From assembly GCA_024402115.1 (NCBI GenBank), contig JAKSJQ010000008.1:1-64000 (forward strand): DNA of 64,000 nt. Reading direction: 5' to 3'. Shown one piece after another: positions 17,858-28,600 of this stretch (within the stretch, counting starts at the first letter, position 1; every line of letters begins with the position of its first letter). Below the pieces are notes generated by a model. The model did no database searches. It was given only the letters and a program-made list of their open reading frames with translations, and was not told where the DNA came from. The position numbers and the translations under genes were made by a program. Origin of the DNA: Bacteroidales bacterium. Lineage in GTDB: Bacteria > Bacteroidota > Bacteroidia > Bacteroidales > UBA932.

Positions 17858-19027
17858 TCAGATGTTGAAGTTTTCTCTTAGAAGTCCTACGAGTTCCTCC
17901 TTCGTGCTGACCTCAGGGATGAGCCAGAGGGAGCCATGGACAAGACGCGGAATACCAGAGCTGTTCTGGTTGGTCGTACGTCCGAAGAGCTCAAGGGTCA
18001 TCGACAGATAAGAATCTATCCACGGATCCGAGAGCGATCCCTCGAGATTGACCGTACGGCCGCTGCCTGCAAGGAGGCTTACCGCCATCTTCCTGGCCTC
18101 TTCTGGCTCGCGTGGAGTCCACTTCGCCTTGCCGTCGCTCTCGTAGAGCCAGTCGTCGAAGCGATAGAAAAGCTCCTTGTCCGTCTTCCATAGCGCCAGG
18201 GCCAGCTTCGCAAGCTCACATGAGCCCTTGAAGAGATCCTCGGTCACGTCCGGAAGATAAGGGTTGCACGCAGTGCTCAGAGGAGTAGGACAGAGAATCA
18301 CCGCCACATCCTTCGAAGGATCGCTGGCAATCGCACGGTCGGCGACAAGTTCCTTGAGCCAGCCATGCATGGTACGGCAGTGCGTACACCTGTAGTCGAA
18401 CATGAGCTCGATGGTGATGTCAGCGTCCGGATTGCCGATGATAGGGACCTCATCCTCAGCCATGAACTGAGGAAGGGCCTCGCTGCTCCTGCCGGTCTCG
18501 AAACGCGCCGATGGCGTTGTGCAAAGCTGCACCGCTATGAGGACCACAGCGGAAGCGACTCCAGCACCGATGGCCATCGAGGCATATTTCGGGTTCGACC
18601 TGAGCTCTCCGAAGAAGTGGATGAGAATTAGAAGCGAAAGCACGATACCCACGCTGTGGGTCGCCATGCAGTACGGGCAGATAGCGTGGAGCCTGAACTC
18701 CATCAGGCAGATGAACCATGCGGACGACACGAGTATCGCGCAGGATGCGAAGATCAGGAACCAGAAGAATTCCTTCATCTCCTTGAGCATGAGCCCGCAG
18801 AGCGCAACCGCAAGGTAAAGGCCGCCGGCCAGCGCGCTCACCGGCACGAGACCGAAGAGCATGGACCAGCTGCTGCCCAGCACGGAGTCACACGAGCTTC
18901 CGCTGCTGCACCCGATCAGATGGGATCCGGTCAGCGAATGGTACATCATTATCATACAAAGGACAAATGCCGTGGCGCCGAGAAGCGCCACAGCAGGTCC
19001 AAAAAAGCTTTCGCTTGTCTTTCTCAT
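17858..19027 (-). CDS. VKOR-thioredoxin fusion, disulfide-bond-forming membrane protein
   Basis: This 389-residue protein has an N-terminal vitamin-K-epoxide-reductase domain with about five hydrophobic segments (roughly 12-30, 55-78, 86-108, 120-140, 150-168). It carries the loop cysteine pair Cys40/Cys46 (GCSSGSSC) and the active pair Cys117/Cys120 (CPYC). A DsbA-like thioredoxin domain follows with Cys214/Cys217 (CTHC). Such fusions oxidise exported cysteines and pass electrons to quinone, replacing DsbB/DsbA. It sits between two carboxylesterases with gaps of 15 and 23 bases, so it is likely made with them. The cysteine-rich GH54 enzyme in the neighbouring operon is a plausible client (inference). 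Confidence 0.92.
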   Translation of the reverse strand: MRKTSESFFGPAVALLGATAFVLCMIMMYHSLTGSHLIGCSSGSSCDSVLGSSWSMLFGLVPVSALAGGLYLAVALCGLMLKEMKEFFWFLIFASCAILVSSAWFICLMEFRLHAICPYCMATHSVGIVLSLLILIHFFGELRSNPKYASMAIGAGVASAVVLIAVQLCTTPSARFETGRSSEALPQFMAEDEVPIIGNPDADITIELMFDYRCTHCRTMHGWLKELVADRAIASDPSKDVAVILCPTPLSTACNPYLPDVTEDLFKGSCELAKLALALWKTDKELFYRFDDWLYESDGKAKWTPREPEEARKMAVSLLAGSGRTVNLEGSLSDPWIDSYLSMTLELFGRTTNQNSSGIPRLVHGSLWLIPEVSTKEELVGLLRENFNI

Positions 19028-19042
19028 AGGTTATATTTCTTA

Positions 19043-20626
19043 CTAGAAGTGCCTTGGAATGTCATATCCGAGAAGGGCACGGTCGTGGTTGTGCACGATC
19101 TTGCACTCGTCATCGAAAACCATCGTGTTACCGTTCTCTGCGGTGTAAGGATCCCACTGAGGAAGTCCCTTCACGTTAGGGTCACCTGTCTTGATGAACG
19201 CGAGCCATGCAGAGCTCATGCGCTCTGACATCTTGTATGCAGACTCGGTACCTCCGGTCAGAGCTCTCTCGAGAGCAACGTTCCTGAACACGAGAGGAAG
19301 TTCCATTCCATGGCAGGCACCAAGAGCATTGTTCTTAGGCTTCCATGTCATGTAGTACATGTAGACTTTCGAACCGATGGCGCTCTTTGCGTCAGCCATG
19401 TTGACAGCAGCCTCGCGGAGGAAAGTATCGGTATAGACAGCCTCCTCAGGACGGCTGCCAGGATAGATCTCGTTGTAGGCAGCGATGAAGGCATCAGCCT
19501 TGGCAACGCCGATCTGCTTCGAGAGCCTGTCGCGTACCTCTTCCTCCTTCATAGCCTTGCTGTTGTCGTAGGTGAACTCATTCTTGTTCGAACCGATGAT
19601 CATTGGGATATCCTTGCTGATCATAGGTGCACCAGGAGCGAAGTGCTCGAGTCCGACTACGGTTCCGTCCACGGTAGGACAGAATCCGTTCGCCGAGTGG
19701 AGCTTCCTGCTCGCACGGTCGCCTGCAGCCGCGAGCTCCTCATAGGTGAACTCGTCGAGCTTGTCCGCATTCGCTGCGGTGATTCCGAGCTCAGCAAGCA
19801 CTGCTGAACCAAGTGCACGTCCCTCCTCGTCGCTGTTGTGGAGTACCCATGAACCGCTCTGAGTGATGGCCTTGTGGAAGAGACCCATGGCAGAAGGCAT
19901 GCACATGAGAGTGCTGACCTTTCCGCCACCACCGGACTGGCCGGCGATGGTCACGTTCGACGGGTCGCCACCGAAGTTGGCGATGTTGTCACGTACCCAC
20001 TCGAGAGCCTTGACGAGGTCGAGCATACCCATGTTGGCAGAGTTTGCATACTTGCCGCCAAGGTCGCGGAGATCGGCAAAGCCGAGGATGTTGAGACGAT
20101 GGTTGAGGTTCACGACGACGATGTCACCCTCTTCTGCGAGAGACAAGCCCTCGTAGCAGTCCATGTCGTAGCCGGAGCCAGACGCGAATCCACCGCCGTG
20201 GATCCACACGAACACAGGTTTCTTCGCGTTGTCGTTGATGTTCTTGGTCCAAACGTTGAGCACGAGACAGTTGAACTCGTCCACTGGCTCGAGGTTGAAC
20301 TGGAATCCGAAATCGTAATCGGTCACTGCCCTCTTCCAGGCGAGGCTGGTAGAGGTCTGCGGGGTCTTTGGTCCGTATGCCCTGCACATGAGGACACCCT
20401 CATGCTGGTCTGGTGCGGTAGGAGGCATGAATCTCTCAGCCTTTGCGTACGGAATGCCTTTGAAGACGTAGACCTCTCCGTCACGATAGCCCTGTACCTT
20501 ACCGTAGGTAGTCGCAGCTACGGTCGTAGCGTCGCTGACTATCTCGCGATAAGTGGTCTGAGGCGTACTTGTGCATGAAGCCATCAACACGGTGACGGCC
20601 AATGCAGCGAATAATGGTTTTGTCAT
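19043..20626 (-). CDS. Type-B carboxylesterase lipoprotein, copy 4 of 4
   Basis: This 527-residue lipoprotein (lipobox MASC, Cys18) has oxyanion HGGG at about 143-146, Ser231 in AGQSGGGG, Glu350 in GSNKNE and His439 in GACHGMELPL. The motif around Glu differs from the other three copies (SNKNE rather than TNFNE or TDFNE), hinting at a different acyl pocket. It is first gene of a three-gene minus operon (esterase, VKOR-thioredoxin, esterase) and is divergent from the SusC at 20872. Confidence 0.93.
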   Translation of the reverse strand: MTKPLFAALAVTVLMASCTSTPQTTYREIVSDATTVAATTYGKVQGYRDGEVYVFKGIPYAKAERFMPPTAPDQHEGVLMCRAYGPKTPQTSTSLAWKRAVTDYDFGFQFNLEPVDEFNCLVLNVWTKNINDNAKKPVFVWIHGGGFASGSGYDMDCYEGLSLAEEGDIVVVNLNHRLNILGFADLRDLGGKYANSANMGMLDLVKALEWVRDNIANFGGDPSNVTIAGQSGGGGKVSTLMCMPSAMGLFHKAITQSGSWVLHNSDEEGRALGSAVLAELGITAANADKLDEFTYEELAAAGDRASRKLHSANGFCPTVDGTVVGLEHFAPGAPMISKDIPMIIGSNKNEFTYDNSKAMKEEEVRDRLSKQIGVAKADAFIAAYNEIYPGSRPEEAVYTDTFLREAAVNMADAKSAIGSKVYMYYMTWKPKNNALGACHGMELPLVFRNVALERALTGGTESAYKMSERMSSAWLAFIKTGDPNVKGLPQWDPYTAENGNTMVFDDECKIVHNHDRALLGYDIPRHF

Positions 20627-20672
20627 TTCTTACTTTGTTTTCATTGCGTGGCACAGCCCTTAAGCCACAGCG

Positions 20673-20680
20673 CAAAAATA
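20673..20680 (-). promoter_or_regulatory. -7 box for the esterase/VKOR operon
   Basis: The minus strand reads TATTTTTG, an exact match to TAnnTTTG, 46 bases before the start codon at 20626. No TTTG lies at the expected upstream distance. Confidence 0.4.
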
Positions 20681-20805
20681 CTTCGCGCGTGAATGAATAA
20701 GGTGTACTATTCAAACGACGTGGAGTAAATTCCTTGGCGGCGCACGAAATAAAAATCTCCACTCGAAAGGAAAATTTGACATACCATCATGCACGCGCAA
20801 GTGAA

Positions 20806-20813
20806 TACTTTTG
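20806..20813 (+). promoter_or_regulatory. -7 box for the second SusC/SusD pair
   Basis: TACTTTTG is an exact TAnnTTTG match, 58 bases before the SusC start. The nearest TTTG (20775-20778) is 27 bases upstream, longer than the usual spacing, so the -33 element is doubtful. Confidence 0.4.
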
Positions 20814-20871
20814 CCGACAGTTAACAAAAAACAGCCCTCAAAATTATTAGCAACCAACAAACCACAAACAC

Positions 20872-23800
20872 ATGTTGCACAAGAATTCAATCAAAATCGC
20901 ATCATTCAGAGCAGCCCTCGTTGCAGCCCTGATGGTATTGACTTCTTTTGGGCTCAATGCACAGACCGTCAAGGGAACCGTCAAGGATCCTTCAGGACTG
21001 CCTGTCATCGGAGCTTCAGTATTTGTCACCGGCACCCAGAATGGTACCGTTACTGACGCTGACGGAGCTTATTCACTCTCCAACGTCAATTCTTCAGCCA
21101 CACTCCAGTTCTCATGCATCGGCTACACAACCGTAGACGAGCCTGTCAACGGAAGGACAGTCATCGACGTGATCCTCGAAGAGGAGAACGAAATGCTCGA
21201 CGAGATGGTCGTCATCGGTTATGGTACAGTAAAGAAGAAAGACCTCACCGGTGCCGTTTCAGTCGTTAAGCCAGAGGATTTCAAGAACAAGAACAACACC
21301 TCGATCGGAGATATGCTCCAGGGTGCAGCCGCTGGTGTCAGCGTACGTTCAACCGGTGAAATCGGTGGCGTTCCTAACATCCAGATCCGTGGTACAGGCA
21401 ACCTCACCAACAATGACCCTCTCTACGTCATCGACGGTATGCCTACCTCAAACGACATCAACTTCAACGTCAACGATATCGAGTCTATCCAGATCCTCAA
21501 GGACGCATCTGCAGCAGCCATCTACGGTTCCCGCGCAGCGAACGGCGTCGTGATCATCACCACCAAGAGCGGTAAGGAAGGTCGCACCAAGTTCGAATTC
21601 AACGCACAGGTCACCGTATCCCAGCTCAAGAAGATCAAGATGGCGAAGGCCGCTGAGTGGAAGGCATACTACGACGAGGCATTCGACAACGCAATCGCAG
21701 AGGGCATCGAGGGTATCACCAAGCGCATGGACCACTGGGACAACGACACCGACTGGCAGGCAGCCTACTTCAAGACTGGTGTCACCCAGAACTATGACCT
21801 CAGCATGTCAGGCGGTAGCAAGACCGGTCAGTACCGTGCCTCATTCAACTACCTCACCGACAGCGGTACAACCATCAACCGCCACATGGACAGGTACACC
21901 TTCCGCGTGAACTCAAGCAGCAAGCTCTGGATCTTCACCGTCGGTGAGAACATGCAGTTCGGCCGCACCTATGTAAGAAACGCAGGTGGCGGAGCGGTGA
22001 GAAAGGTCGGCGGTTCAATCGCAGACGTTGTCCGCATGATCCCTACCATTCCTGTATATGACGACGTGAACGGTAACGAAGGTGGCTATGGTATCGGTAA
22101 CGAGATCCACGCAAGGGCACTCGGCGCAAACCCTGTCGCTCAGTCAAACAACCGTGACCGCAACACCGAGACCCTCTTCATCCGCGGTACAGCCTTCGCT
22201 GAGGCACAGATCCTCCCTTGGCTCAAGTACAAGCTCAACATCGGTCTCGACATCAACGACCAGCAGGTCAACTCATGGACCTCAGGTTACACTGTAGCGC
22301 TCAACTCAGCATCTGGTTCAAGCTCTGCAACCTCTACCAACTCAAGGACCAGCACCTTCCTCGTGGAGAACACCATCTCTGCAGACAAGACCATCGGCAA
22401 GCATAACATCAGCGGTATCCTCGGTACCACTTACCAGAGCACCGATTTCAAGACTGCAACAGCTTCTCAGCAGGACCTCATCACCACCGCTAACGGTGAT
22501 TTCCTCACCACCGTATCAGCAGGTACCACCAGCGCATCAGCATCAGGTACCATGAACAAGGCAGTCCTCATCTCTTACCTCGGCCGACTCAGCTATGACT
22601 TCGACGGCAGGTATCTCATCACAGCCACCGGTCGTGTCGACGGTTCTTCAAGATTCGGCAACGGTCACCGCTGGGGTGTCTTCCCTTCAGTATCAGGTGC
22701 ATGGCGTATCAGCAAGGAGCCATTCTTCAACGTAAGCTGGATCGATGACCTCAAGCTCCGTGCAAACTGGGGTAACCTCGGTAGCCAGAACGTAGGCTAC
22801 TATGACTACCAGATGTACATCAACAACTACGCACAGTACCTCTTCAACGGCGGTAACGGTGAGATAACCCACGGTCAGACCATGGTACAGCTCGCCAACC
22901 AGAACCTTACCTGGGAGAGACTCGAGCAGATCAACGCAGGTATCGACTTCGCTATCCTCAACAACAGACTCCAGATCTCTGCTGAGTACTTCAACTCTAC
23001 CTCACACGACGTGCTCACCGCACTCAACCTCCTCATGACTACCGGTAACGGTGGTGGAAACCCATTCGTGAATGCGGCTTCTATCCGCAACAGCGGTTTC
23101 GAGCTCACCGCAACATGGCGTGATCAGGTCAACAAGGACTTCTCATACTCTATCACCGCCAACCTCAGCCACTCAGAGAACAAGCTTCTCAACTTCGGTT
23201 ACGGTAAGACCGAGCAGTACACCGACTATACCACCACCCGCGTAGGTGAGCCTATCGGTATGTTCTATATGATCAAGACCATGGGTATCTTCCAGAGCCA
23301 GGACGAGGTCAACAACTACAAGAGCGCTGACGGCAAGATCATCCAGCCGGAGGCCAAGCCTGGTGACCTCAAGTATGAGGATTTCAACCATGACGGTATG
23401 ATCTCTACTGCTGACCGTCAGGTAGTGGGCAGCCCTTGGGCAAAGCTCGAGGCAGGTCTCAACTTCTCTGCAAACTACAAGAACTGGGATTTCGGTCTCA
23501 TCGGCTTCGGTAAGTTCGGCAACAAGGCATTCAACTTCAACCGCTGGTATCAGGAAGGTTTCCAGGATTGCAACTCTGCACCTGTAAACTACGACTACTG
23601 GAGACCGGACAACAAGGGTGCAAAGAACCCTCGACTCCTCTACGGTGACGAGCGTAACGTCTACACCTACATCGACAGATGGCTTGAGGACGGTTCATTC
23701 TTCAAGATCAGTTCAATCTCTGTAGGATACACCCTCAGGATTCCTGCAATCGAGAAGTACCTCGAGAGCATCCACTTCACCCTCACCGGCCAGAACCTCT

Positions 23801-23925
23801 TCACTTTCACCAAGTATAGCGGCTATGACCCAGACTTCCAGGGTTCACTCTTCGAGCCAGGTATGGACTTCTGTACATATCCTTCTCCAAGATCAATCAT
23901 CTTCTCGATCAATGCTAAGTTCTAA
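20872..23925 (+). CDS. SusC-family TonB-dependent transporter (related to the first pair)
   Basis: This 1017-residue protein has a signal peptide (about 1-30), a carboxypeptidase-regulatory-like domain (about 32-110), VVIGYG at 113-118, a plug containing LKDASAAAIYGSRAANG, and a barrel ending FSINAKF. The plug region (KKKDLTGAVSVV, then NNTSIGDMLQGAAAGVSVRS) nearly mirrors the SusC at 519-3563, indicating a duplicated transporter. The paired SusD starts 12 bases downstream. It is divergent from the esterase/VKOR operon. Imported glycan inferred, not shown: arabinose-containing oligosaccharide. Confidence 0.96.
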   Translation: MLHKNSIKIASFRAALVAALMVLTSFGLNAQTVKGTVKDPSGLPVIGASVFVTGTQNGTVTDADGAYSLSNVNSSATLQFSCIGYTTVDEPVNGRTVIDVILEEENEMLDEMVVIGYGTVKKKDLTGAVSVVKPEDFKNKNNTSIGDMLQGAAAGVSVRSTGEIGGVPNIQIRGTGNLTNNDPLYVIDGMPTSNDINFNVNDIESIQILKDASAAAIYGSRAANGVVIITTKSGKEGRTKFEFNAQVTVSQLKKIKMAKAAEWKAYYDEAFDNAIAEGIEGITKRMDHWDNDTDWQAAYFKTGVTQNYDLSMSGGSKTGQYRASFNYLTDSGTTINRHMDRYTFRVNSSSKLWIFTVGENMQFGRTYVRNAGGGAVRKVGGSIADVVRMIPTIPVYDDVNGNEGGYGIGNEIHARALGANPVAQSNNRDRNTETLFIRGTAFAEAQILPWLKYKLNIGLDINDQQVNSWTSGYTVALNSASGSSSATSTNSRTSTFLVENTISADKTIGKHNISGILGTTYQSTDFKTATASQQDLITTANGDFLTTVSAGTTSASASGTMNKAVLISYLGRLSYDFDGRYLITATGRVDGSSRFGNGHRWGVFPSVSGAWRISKEPFFNVSWIDDLKLRANWGNLGSQNVGYYDYQMYINNYAQYLFNGGNGEITHGQTMVQLANQNLTWERLEQINAGIDFAILNNRLQISAEYFNSTSHDVLTALNLLMTTGNGGGNPFVNAASIRNSGFELTATWRDQVNKDFSYSITANLSHSENKLLNFGYGKTEQYTDYTTTRVGEPIGMFYMIKTMGIFQSQDEVNNYKSADGKIIQPEAKPGDLKYEDFNHDGMISTADRQVVGSPWAKLEAGLNFSANYKNWDFGLIGFGKFGNKAFNFNRWYQEGFQDCNSAPVNYDYWRPDNKGAKNPRLLYGDERNVYTYIDRWLEDGSFFKISSISVGYTLRIPAIEKYLESIHFTLTGQNLFTFTKYSGYDPDFQGSLFEPGMDFCTYPSPRSIIFSINAKF

Positions 23926-23937
23926 AAAGGAAGAGTC

Positions 23938-25503
23938 ATGAAAAAATTCATAATCGCAATATCAGTAGCAGCTGCGGGTCTCGTATCCGCATCCTGCAAC
24001 CCAAATCTCCTCGACCTCGCAAATCCTAACGCGCTTGTCGCAGAGAACTCATGGAACACTCAGAAGGACGTTGAGGCAGGACTTGTAGGTGTATACCACA
24101 CACTCTACAACTGCTATTGGAACAGCTTCAACGCTTTCCAGATCTCAGGTCAGTCAGACGAGTTCTACTCTCTTTCACCTGATGCCGACCTCGCAGGTTA
24201 CGTCAACCTCAAATATGCAAACTACGACCAGAGGTGGAACTACTACTCATGGCAGTACCTCTACCAGTCAGTATTCCGCAGCAACCAGGTCATCCACTAC
24301 GCTGAGCAGGTGGAGTGGAAGGATGAGACCACCAAGAATCAGGTAGTAGCCCAGGCACGTGCAATGCGCGGTATGGCATACTACAACCTTGCAATGCTCT
24401 ACAAGAAAGCTCCTATCGTTGACTGGGTATCCGCTCCGGACGATCAGCCGAATGAGGCAACTTTCGAGGAGCTCGTTGACTTCATCGAGAAGGATTTCCT
24501 CTTCGCAGCCCAGAATCTTCCAGAGTCATGGCCTGAGGTCGGCCGCTTCACCAAGTATTTCGCTTACGATTTCCTCGGCAAGCTCTACATGAACTCAAAG
24601 CAGTGGTCAAAGGCCAAGGAAGCATTCGAGGTAGTCATCGGAAGCAAGAAGTTCAGCCTTGCTCCTGTATACCATGACAACTTCCGTCATACCACCAACA
24701 ACAACTGCGAGTCCATCTTCGAGATCCAGAACTCAGACAGGAACGATACCTGGGGCGGTTTCTGGAGTATTGCAAACGACGGTGCAGTCTGCAGCTTCAC
24801 CGCTCGCCGTGACGAGTTCTTCGCACCTAGCTTCGGTGGCGGATTCGGTGACTACAGCGTATACGAGTGGCTCGTTGACATGTACAAGGACGAGAAGACC
24901 AAGGACGGTCAGTGGGATGAGCGCCTCAGGGACAACATCATGTATCCGGAGATGTTCGACGACTTCCCTGGCCAGGTTCTCTATCAGAAGTGGACCGCAT
25001 GGGATCCTTCAGTACACGGAATGCAGCACAGAGTACGTAAATATTGCGTAGACTACTATGCAGAAGGCGCTGTCGCTCTCGGCAACAACCCTATCAACAT
25101 GCGACTCCTCCGCTACGGTGAGACCCTTCTCAGCTACGCAGAGTGCCTCGTTGAGGTCGGTGGCGAGTCAGCAATCAAGGAGGCTGCAAGTTACGTCGAC
25201 ATGATCCGTGAGCGCGTTAACCTCTACCCTCTCGCAGAGAGCGTCCACAAGGACTGCCTCAGCAGCAAGAAGGCCTTCATGCAGCGTCTCAGAATCGAGC
25301 GTGAGAAGGAGACCTGCTTCGAGTACGAGCGCTTCTTCGACCTCCGCCGCTGGGGACTCGGAACCGATGAGGAGTTCACCAACGAGATCAAGGCTCATGC
25401 TACCAAGTTCAAGGATAATTTCAAGCCAGGAAAGGAATGGCTTCCAATTCCACGTTCAGACGTGGATAATAACCCTAACCTTACTCAGAACGAAGGTTAT
25501 TAG
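23938..25503 (+). CDS. SusD/RagB-like glycan-binding lipoprotein
   Basis: This 521-residue protein has a signal peptide and lipobox SASC (Cys20), the helical TPR-like RagB/SusD core, and the typical C-terminal segment with FFDLRRWGLG and PIPRSDVDNNPNLTQNEGY. It partners the SusC just upstream and resembles the truncated SusD at the left window edge. A strong terminator follows the stop, so the pair is a stand-alone unit ahead of the hybrid sensor. Confidence 0.95.
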   Translation: MKKFIIAISVAAAGLVSASCNPNLLDLANPNALVAENSWNTQKDVEAGLVGVYHTLYNCYWNSFNAFQISGQSDEFYSLSPDADLAGYVNLKYANYDQRWNYYSWQYLYQSVFRSNQVIHYAEQVEWKDETTKNQVVAQARAMRGMAYYNLAMLYKKAPIVDWVSAPDDQPNEATFEELVDFIEKDFLFAAQNLPESWPEVGRFTKYFAYDFLGKLYMNSKQWSKAKEAFEVVIGSKKFSLAPVYHDNFRHTTNNNCESIFEIQNSDRNDTWGGFWSIANDGAVCSFTARRDEFFAPSFGGGFGDYSVYEWLVDMYKDEKTKDGQWDERLRDNIMYPEMFDDFPGQVLYQKWTAWDPSVHGMQHRVRKYCVDYYAEGAVALGNNPINMRLLRYGETLLSYAECLVEVGGESAIKEAASYVDMIRERVNLYPLAESVHKDCLSSKKAFMQRLRIEREKETCFEYERFFDLRRWGLGTDEEFTNEIKAHATKFKDNFKPGKEWLPIPRSDVDNNPNLTQNEGY

Positions 25504-25536
25504 AGTTTGTGTTATTAAATAAGTGTATTTGGTTGT

Positions 25537-25576
25537 GGAGTGGGTCGATGCGAATCGTCCCACTCCAATTTTTTTA
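25537..25576 (+). terminator. Terminator after the second SusC/SusD pair
   Basis: Stem GGAGTGGGtCGAT / ATCGtCCCACTCC around a short loop (one mismatch), followed by a run of seven T. It insulates the SusC/SusD unit from the sensor gene. Confidence 0.85.
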
Positions 25577-25577
25577 T

Positions 25578-25585
25578 TATATTTG
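25578..25585 (+). promoter_or_regulatory. -7 box for the hybrid sensor at 25618
   Basis: TATATTTG, an exact TAnnTTTG match 32 bases before the sensor start and immediately after the terminator T-run. No -33 TTTG at the expected spacing (that position falls in the hairpin). Confidence 0.4.
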
Positions 25586-25617
25586 AAGATTTTAGCTCAT
25601 ATAGCTAATAAAAAACG

Positions 25618-28600
25618 ATGAAAAGACTTTTCCTGACTATTATTCTCTCGCTTTCAGTCTTCTCCGCAAGGGCAGACTGGGCGGATGACTTCAGATACTC
25701 GTACTACACCATCTCCGAGGGTCTGTGCGACGACTACGCGACCTCGACCTACATGGACAAGGACGGATATCTCTGGATATGCACGTCCAACGGTCTCGAT
25801 CGCTTCGACGGGTATCGTTTCGACCACTACAACTCTCAGTCCCCCATTGCTTCGAGGAGAATCAACAACAACTTCGTCTATGGAGTGGCCGAGGATGGTG
25901 CGAACGGTATATGGGCAGCCAGCAACACCGGAATAGTCAGGATAGACAAGAACAACGACGTCGTCATCATGCCGGAGCAGATGGGCCAGTTCAGGCGATA
26001 CGTCTCTGCTCCTATGGTCGGAATCATGAGACAGAGCGATAACCTCATCTGGGCTCTCAAGTCGAATGAAATCGATGGCCTGGACATCGCAGATGACGGT
26101 ACTCTGGTCAACGTGAGGCCATATAAGACATCAAATCCAGGACAGAGGATCATGACTCTCGTAGACAGGACCATCTTCATCGGCGGTCTATACGGTATAG
26201 AGGGTTTCCACATCTCGCCTAGCGGAGAACTCAGTCCCGTCGAAGACGCTGTCATCAGGCCTATCGCAGACATCAGGGATGTGTCATATCTTATCGGAAA
26301 CGGAAACTATCTCTGGATAGGAACAGAAAACGGTCTCTACCAATACAACATCAAGACTAAGGAAATCCAGAAGTTCCTCCATGAGAACGGCAACGACCAA
26401 TCTATCTCAGACAACCATGTGACATGTCTCGCATACGACAAGTCCGGAGATCTCCTCATCGGAACCACAAAAGGAATCGACCTGTATGCTCTGAACGGTA
26501 AGTTCTCCCACATGTCTCAGAAGAGGAGATACCACTCTCTCAACACGAACTACGTCAACAACATCATGGTGGACGAGTACGGAACGATGTGGGTAAGTAC
26601 CCTCGTGGGCGGAGTCAACAGAATCAGCCCAGAGACCGTGCACCACCAGGACCTTTTTGTCGTTGAAGAAGGAACGACGAATATCGTCAGCTGCAGCATG
26701 AAGGACAGGAATGGCAACATCCTGGCTGGTATCCTTGGAAAGGGTCTTGGAATAAAATACGCCTCAGACGGCAGCGAAAGGATATTCTCTCTCAAGGAAA
26801 ACGTAGGCGTGACCCAGGAAGACGTCTTCGCGATGGTACAGGACAAGCACGGAGACTTCTGGATCTGTACGAGGTTCGACGGAATGATATTCCTCGACGG
26901 AAAGGACCTCAAGCACCCTTCATTCAAAGTCTTCACCACCAGAAACAGCCAGATAGGAAGCGACCATATCTACACCGTCATCTATGACGAGAAGAGGGAT
27001 GGACTCTGGTACAGCACGATGGAGGGTGTCTGGTTCTTCGACATCGCAAGCAAGGAATCCAAGCACATCACGCTCAACACCAGCATTGAACAGCCATCAA
27101 GATTCTTCTGCATCCTTCTTGACAAATACGACAAGCTCTGGCTGGGTGGATACGGCCTCTGCACCTTCAGTCTGGGTGGCGAGGAAGTGAAGGACTCGTA
27201 TTACGCATCATACATGCCATATATCAACCAGCAGAGCGGCGACAACCTCGAGAGAATCAACTCCATCGCCCAGGCTGCTGACGGTACGATCTTCCTCGGA
27301 AGCAACAACAACGGCATCTACGAACTTCAGGATGACGGATCATTCAAGAACCGTCCTCTTTCCAACTCTCAGGTTTTCGAGTACACATCACCTGTGAAGG
27401 TATCAAAGCTCGTCGCCGATTCTTCCGACAACATCTGGATAGGAACCGCAAGCGGTGTGTTCCACCTCAACAGGGACACTGACATCATCACCCATTTCGG
27501 CATCAGCGACGGCTTCCCATCCAACAACTGCTATACTAACTCAGGCAACAACTTCAGCGACAATGTCGTAGCCTTCGGTACCAGCAACGGACTCATCATG
27601 ATCTCTGCTCCAATGAGCAGCATCGAGTCCAACGGTGGCAAGGTCAGGATCACTCGTACCCTCAAGGGGGAACAGGACAATCTCTGGCCAAAGGGAGACA
27701 AGATTGACGTATACCCTGGAGAGAATTACTTCGACGTCTATTTCTCTTCTCTCGACCTCACTAACCCTGAGAGAATATGGTACGCCTACAGGCTTGACGA
27801 GGTGGGAAAGGCGTTCACCTACACCAGAAACGGCTTCATACGCTTCAACAATGTGAAGCCGGGAAAATACACCCTCCGTGTCAGATGCACCACACCTGAA
27901 GACCAGTGGGTGATGGACGACACCCTGTTCAATATCAACGTCCATCCAAAGTTCACCCAGACGGCGGTTTTCTGGATTCTGATATTCGGCACCATCCTTG
28001 GCCTGCTGGCTACAGTGGTGATCACAAACATCGTCAACAGGGCTCGAAAGAACAGGGAGCTTCAGCAGCAGGTTAACGAAAAGACTGCTGACCTCACGAC
28101 CGCCATGGAGAGCCTCATCAAGTCCAAGGATTCGATCGAAAGGCAGAACGTCCTCCTCGAGGAGCAGAAGGCAAAACTCGAGGAATATGCGGCCTCGATG
28201 GAGAAGGCGAACAGGGAGAAGCTCATGCTCTACACCAACCTCACGCACGAGTTCAAGACTCCGCTCTCCCTCATCCTCGGTCCGGTCAGCGACCTCAATG
28301 AATCATGCAGGGACGAGGAAATCAAGCCGTCACTCGGTATCATAGAGAGGAACTCCAAGTACCTCCTCTCGCTCGTCAACCAGATTCTCGACCTGCGCAA
28401 GGTGGATTCCGGCCAGATCAGCGTGAAGAAGGACTCTCTGCACATACCTAGCTTCCTGAGCATCTTCTCGATGGACTTCAACCGTTCGTTCAGCCAGAGA
28501 AACGTACAGTTCGAGACCAACCTGCGCCTGATGAGCAACACCATAATCTCAGACAGGGACATACTCTTCAAGATCATCTCCAACCTCATCTCCAACGCGA

